This document shows, in pieces, positions 60,113 to 64,000 of a stretch of 64,000 bases of DNA. Source of the DNA: Opisthocomus hoazin (lineage: Eukaryota > Chordata > Aves > Opisthocomiformes > Opisthocomidae). The DNA is taken from assembly GCF_030867145.1 (NCBI RefSeq), contig NC_134436.1:8060001-8124000 (forward strand), read 5' to 3'. The notes below the pieces were generated by a model. The model searched no databases, was not told where the DNA came from, and saw only the letters and a program-made list of their open reading frames with translations. Position 1 is the stretch's first letter. Each line of letters begins with the position of its first letter. Both the position numbers and the translations under genes were made by a program.

Positions 60113-61626
60113 CATCATTTTCAGCACAGAATGAATCTGTGTAACATGGTACAGCCATGGGATGGCACGGGTCACATGCTTTGCGTGTTGCTTCTCATAA
60201 ACATCTGGTAGGAACCTATCACCCATCACCCATGAGGAAGCAGCTGGCTTGGCATGGAAATTTTGCTGGCAGACTCAAATCTAAGATAGAATAGTAAGCT
60301 CTGGAGGAAATGAATTTTTTTTTCATCTGCTTAACTACGAAATCAGTTCATGAGAAGGAGGTCACATGTTTAGGTTGCTCTGCTGTTTCAGGTATGCAGA
60401 TACGACCCAAAAGAGCTGTTAAAAAATTGTCATCCTCTGGTACGACGTCGAGCTCACAGGCTGTAGTTGCAATAGTATTTGGGGGTGCTGCCCTATACCG
60501 GTTTTCTGAAGGCTCCCCCATTTCCAGTTTCTGTTCAGGAAGAGCTAACTTCTCTCCAGCAAGCATCTGAGCAGCTATTCTCACATCAAGAAGAACGAAG
60601 AAATTGCTATCAGCTTGTGTTTATTAATACATCTATCTTAAAAGTTGGTTGGTAAACCTGAGAGTTTGTTTTGTAGTAACTGTGTGACTGCAGAAATGGG
60701 AAAGCAGATTCCAACTGGTTGGTGGGGCTAGCTGGGAAGGTGCGTGCCATCACTGCATGGCGAGGCGGAGCGGGCAGCCTGTGAAGCCAAGCTAGGATCG
60801 GAAGCTAGGAATGAGTCTTCTGCACAAATGACTCATCTATGCTATTTGTCTGGCAAAAAAAAACAGCGTGAGGGCCCTCTCAATAGCCCAAAAGAGTCTT
60901 CAGGAAGACACTCTCTGCTTTTCATGAGGAAATCTTACACAGAACTTTGGCCTCTTTCAAACGCATGCCTTCAAGCATCGTGCCAGTTGCCAGAACTGTG
61001 ACCGTCACTTTAGCATCTCCATTAGAGCAGGATTTGTAAGTACTTGTTGCACGTTTATAAGAGTTTCTGCCCAAGGTGGGTGTATTAGTGTTAGCCGCTA
61101 GTGCTACTTGTGATTATTGCTATTCTTTTACGTCTCCGTGACTTTAATTCTCAGAGCTTAAGAGCTCCCCGGGGTCCCTGATGGAGAGCACTGCTGGGGT
61201 GCTTCATCTGCATTCTGCCTTTGCTGTATAGCAAGTTTTCACTTGTCCTTCAGGCTGCACATGGGAGAAAGCAAAGCAGTCCTGCGCCCCAGTACTAAGT
61301 GCAGCCCTATGGAGGGCACTTCTTTCCTGTTGAGCAATTATTTCTTATTTTCCTCTTATTTCTTCCTCTCATATTGATCATTTTCATTGTAATATAGGTT
61401 GGCCTGGGAATTTTCTTTCATCAGAGTAAAATTCCTAGGCATCCATTCACCCTTTATGATTTAAATTTCCAGCAGGACTGGGAGGACACAGCACAGACAC
61501 CCCTGAAATATAGCAGTGTTGGTAGGACCCTTTCAGTGGTTATTTTAGCAATGAAATAATCACAGCAAATCTAATGGTGATATAGTACAATATGACTTTT
61601 TAAATATTTATATTTTATGCCTACAC
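60113..61626. other. Unassigned stretch with one protein-like frame
   Basis: Apart from the minus-strand frame at 60,348-60,614, listed separately, no gene or repeat is recognised. AT content rises toward 61.6 kb. Confidence 0.4.
60348..60614 (-). other. Unidentified protein-like open frame
   Basis: A minus-strand frame of about 88 residues between in-frame stops, with no ATG near its start. Segments include LLDVRIAAQMLAGEKLALPE, EMGEPSENRYRAAPPNTIA and CELDVVPEDDNFLTALLGRI. The mix of acidic, hydrophobic and polar residues is more protein-like than other unassigned frames here, with no low-complexity bias. I recognise no family. It could be an exon of a minus-strand gene, a decayed retrocopy, or chance. 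There is no convincing acceptor or donor at its ends. Confidence 0.15.
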
Positions 61627-61745
61627 TTATTATATATAATAATATAAAATATATAATGATATGTATTTTATATATTATATAATATATATGTTGCATATTG
61701 TATATTATATATTATTATATATAATAATATAAAATGTATAATAAT
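61627..61745. repeat. AT-rich repeat with direct and inverted symmetry
   Basis: 119 bp of nearly pure A and T. A 34-bp segment (TTATTATATATAATAATATA and onward) at 61,627-61,660 recurs at 61,712-61,745 with two differences, 85 bp apart. The units and the spacer (TATATTATATAATATATA) are self-complementary, so the DNA could fold into hairpins. It is probably an interrupted (AT)n/(TAA)n microsatellite. Confidence 0.9.
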
Positions 61746-63809
61746 TGTAGACATGCAGGCCAAGAACTTCTTAGTGCTGCATGTGTTGTGTCCTAACTCA
61801 GCAGAGGCATTGCGACATGGGACTGTGCAAAGCTACATTAAAAGGCCTGAAGATTTACATCCGCAAAGAAAATCCCCCCAGCTCCCGTGTCCTTGTCCTG
61901 TGGAAGAGGCCAGCTCTAAGAGTGAGAATGTCACCGCGTTTTCAGTCATATTCGTTGTAAATGTCATCGCTAGCTGCAAAATATTTTCTAGCCTGTGCTT
62001 ATTTGCATCACTGTTGGCGGCTTGGTTTGCTCTAAAAATAGAGTTGTGCTTTTAGCGTGCTGGGAACTGGGGAAGCTTCAGCTCTTGCACAGTCACTCTC
62101 CTGTCCGAGCTCAGGAACACTGTGCGCCAGCTCAACAGGGCTTGTTGGACATCAGGTCTGAAATGAGGACAGCTAGAGTTTCCCTCAGCTGAGCTGTTGA
62201 GTGAGTCTGCTGGGTTCTTCTAAGTGAAAATCACTTTATCTTTGTGAAGACTTCTAGTGGTTCACCGGTCATCCTCCTGGCTCTTTGCTACAGAGTTTTT
62301 CCTTTCCTGTTTTGCTCCGTGAGTACCATGCTCATGTTTCACCAGTCCCATGTCTTGGTATTCAGTAAACGATGTGTTCTGATAAAGATTATAATAAATT
62401 ACAGCACTGAGTATAGTAATAAAAGTAGGCAGAGTATATATAGGCTATTGTGGAAGAAATTAGTTTCTATTCTGCAGTTTGGGGAAAAAAAAAGGAATCA
62501 TGCATCTGTTTTATGTAGAAATATCCTTATCATGCTGTGGTATCGCTTTATTCTCAGATGAAAAAGCCATAGAGTTTTGAGCAGGAAAGCCTTTGTTATA
62601 GGTGGCATTGTCCAAAAGAATCCAGCGATAATGGAAATAATCCAAAGTTTAGAGGTAGAATAATAAAATCATGGAAGTTCTGTAAGTTTTTTGATGAGTT
62701 TCTTCAGTCTGTTGCACTGATGACTGAGAAGTCAGAGCAAAGCAAGCACCGAATTTGAACAGGTATGGATGTGAAGTGCCTTGGAATCCTAACCTTTGAG
62801 TGGAAGTGTGAAGAAAAATGCTGTAAGAAACAGGTCTGTTCCTCTAGCCCAGCTTGCTACATTTTAAGGTGCTTTAAAAACATTTCTTGCTACTAAGCGT
62901 GTTTGATTTTAAGGTACTTTTAAAAAGATTTCTTTCAAAGTAGTCTCTGCCTTTTGGTTGGTGTCTGTTGCCACGTGTGCCGGAGTACACAGAGACTTGC
63001 AGTAAGTGTGGTGTGGGAACCCTCTTCTCTTCAACAGACCCAGTAATTTCTAGGCTTTGCAGAGTTTTGAGCCTGTTGGTGTGTCCTCATGCTAAAGATG
63101 TTTATGTTTTTGAGGCAGCTGGTGAGCGTTCTGGGGTTCTGTGAAGTTGCATGCTGCTCCTGTGGAATGTTCCAGTATTGGCCATCGGGCTTTATGAATT
63201 GTCGCAGAACGAGCAGTTAATTCTTGACATCTGCCGTGCCGAAGTGACTGCCAAGTCGCGTTGGTAGTTGACAAGGAAATAAATATTGATAGACCCTAGC
63301 AACAGGTACTCCTGAGAACTCTTGTTCTGGGAACGCTTAGGCTGTGTCCAGCATTATTAATGTTGTGATAGCATTTGAGGTTTATTTATAGGATTTGTTT
63401 GCGTCTTATCACCATCTCTCAGGACTGGAACGCGTGAACAGGCTTTGCTGGGCGAGGGCATGGACATGTGTATCACACACCCTTCTCTGGTGACTCCTTT
63501 CGACATACAGCAGATGCTTCTCTGTCCAGATCTCAGGGGCAGCTGGTGTACACCAATGTACAGCATCTCGAGTATGTGCTCATATCTAGAATCTCGTACG
63601 TTCGCTATTTATTTAGTTGGAACGACTACTCCAGAGCTATCTACATAGAATTGTGTCAGATACAAAAATTTGTTTTTAGTAGTACACTAGCAAAACATTC
63701 ATAGAGCAGATCCTCTGAGAATCCACCAGATAAAACTAGCTTGCTTGTATTGTGAAAGCACTGACTCTTGTGAACACTGTAAGTAGACAATTTTATATTC
63801 TCATTGCAG
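61746..63809 (+). other. Presumed intron upstream of the SAM exon
   Basis: No repeat or exon is recognised. It ends in a good acceptor (TTTTATATTCTCATTGCAG at 63,791-63,809). The inference that it is intron rests on the exon that follows. Confidence 0.6.
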
Positions 63810-63881
63810 AAATTGAAGCCAGAGAAGCCTGCGACTGGCTGAGAGCTGCCGGTTTTCCCCAGTATGCTCAGCTGTTCGAAG
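63810..63881 (+). CDS. DLC/STARD13/STARD8-family RhoGAP, exon with start of SAM domain
   Basis: A 72-bp exon with a TTGCAG acceptor and a GAAG|gtacga donor. It starts with two bases of a split codon (.AA) and ends with one base (G), so both flanking introns are in phase 1. The peptide is I-E-A-R then EACDWLRAAGFPQYAQL then F-E. It matches the first half of the SAM domain of deleted-in-liver-cancer family proteins (DLC1, STARD13, STARD8), whose usual order is SAM, serine-rich linker, RhoGAP, START. The next codon, completed from G, fits the aspartate that follows in the family. These proteins inactivate RhoA at focal adhesions; the SAM domain binds partners such as EF1A in DLC1. R for the usual K (fourth residue) and F for the usual Y (before the last E) distinguish this copy from the three paralogues as I remember them. 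The remaining exons lie to the right. Confidence 0.85.
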
Positions 63882-64000
63882 GTACGATCCCAAAGACTCG
63901 ATGCTTTCGATGGAAGCACTTCCCAATTCTGTAATATCTGTGTAACATGCAAACCTGCAGGAAATCAGCAACCCGGGGTGTGTTCCTGCAGGAGTGACAT
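63882..64000 (+). other. Start of the intron after the SAM exon
   Basis: The intron begins gtacgatccc and runs to the window edge. No further exon is seen. Confidence 0.7.

Noticed and set aside
61627..61745. Spaced repeats as a CRISPR-like or regulatory array
   Set aside because: The units are AT microsatellite-like and only two in number, and the host is a vertebrate. A simple-sequence origin is sufficient.

Overview
The window looks like bird genomic DNA, probably from a gene-bearing microchromosome. Three things point that way. Ten truncated CR1 LINEs end in the avian-type ATTCTATGATTCT or ATTCTGTGATTCTGTGA tail. One solo LTR at 29.76-30.14 kb matches the common avian ERVL-type LTR and ends in GGGCTAAACCACAACA. 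GC-rich, CpG-rich blocks alternate with AT-rich sequence. The repertoire would fit a neoavian bird, but species cannot be settled here.

Left end (1 to about 8.7 kb): the 3' end of PANK3 (pantothenate kinase 3, the first enzyme of coenzyme A synthesis) on the + strand. It contains the intronic microRNA mir-103 (hairpin 1108-1185), the last two coding exons (1513-1638 and 3035-3085, ending in ...GALLGLPNFS and a TGA stop), and a long AT-rich 3' UTR. The mir-103 loop is that of the PANK3-hosted copy, and the C-terminus agrees.

Middle (about 9 to 63.8 kb): no complete protein-coding gene is recognisable. It holds CpG-dense blocks (about 12.0-12.4, 17.68-18.24 and 26.3-27.5 kb), ten CR1 fragments in three 3'-tail classes (eight +, two -), the solo LTR, several short tandem repeats, and a 119-bp A/T-only-like repeat near 61.7 kb. 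Long ORFs here are CR1 reverse-transcriptase remnants or chance frames in GC-rich DNA.

Right end (63,810-63,881): one well-formed internal exon on the + strand, encoding the start of the SAM domain of the DLC/STARD13/STARD8 family of RhoGAP-START proteins (...EACDWLRAAGFPQYAQL...). The rest of that gene lies beyond the window. The family members I know (DLC1, STARD13, STARD8) are not neighbours of PANK3 in mammals, so this may be a fourth family member retained in birds and missing in mammals. Two CpG-rich blocks upstream each hold an ATG plus splice donor in the phase this exon needs (27,483-27,489 and 18,091-18,205). They are candidate alternative first exons; this is inference. The window would then be the PANK3 tail, an intergenic stretch, and the long first intron(s) of the DLC-like gene, filled with CR1 insertions.
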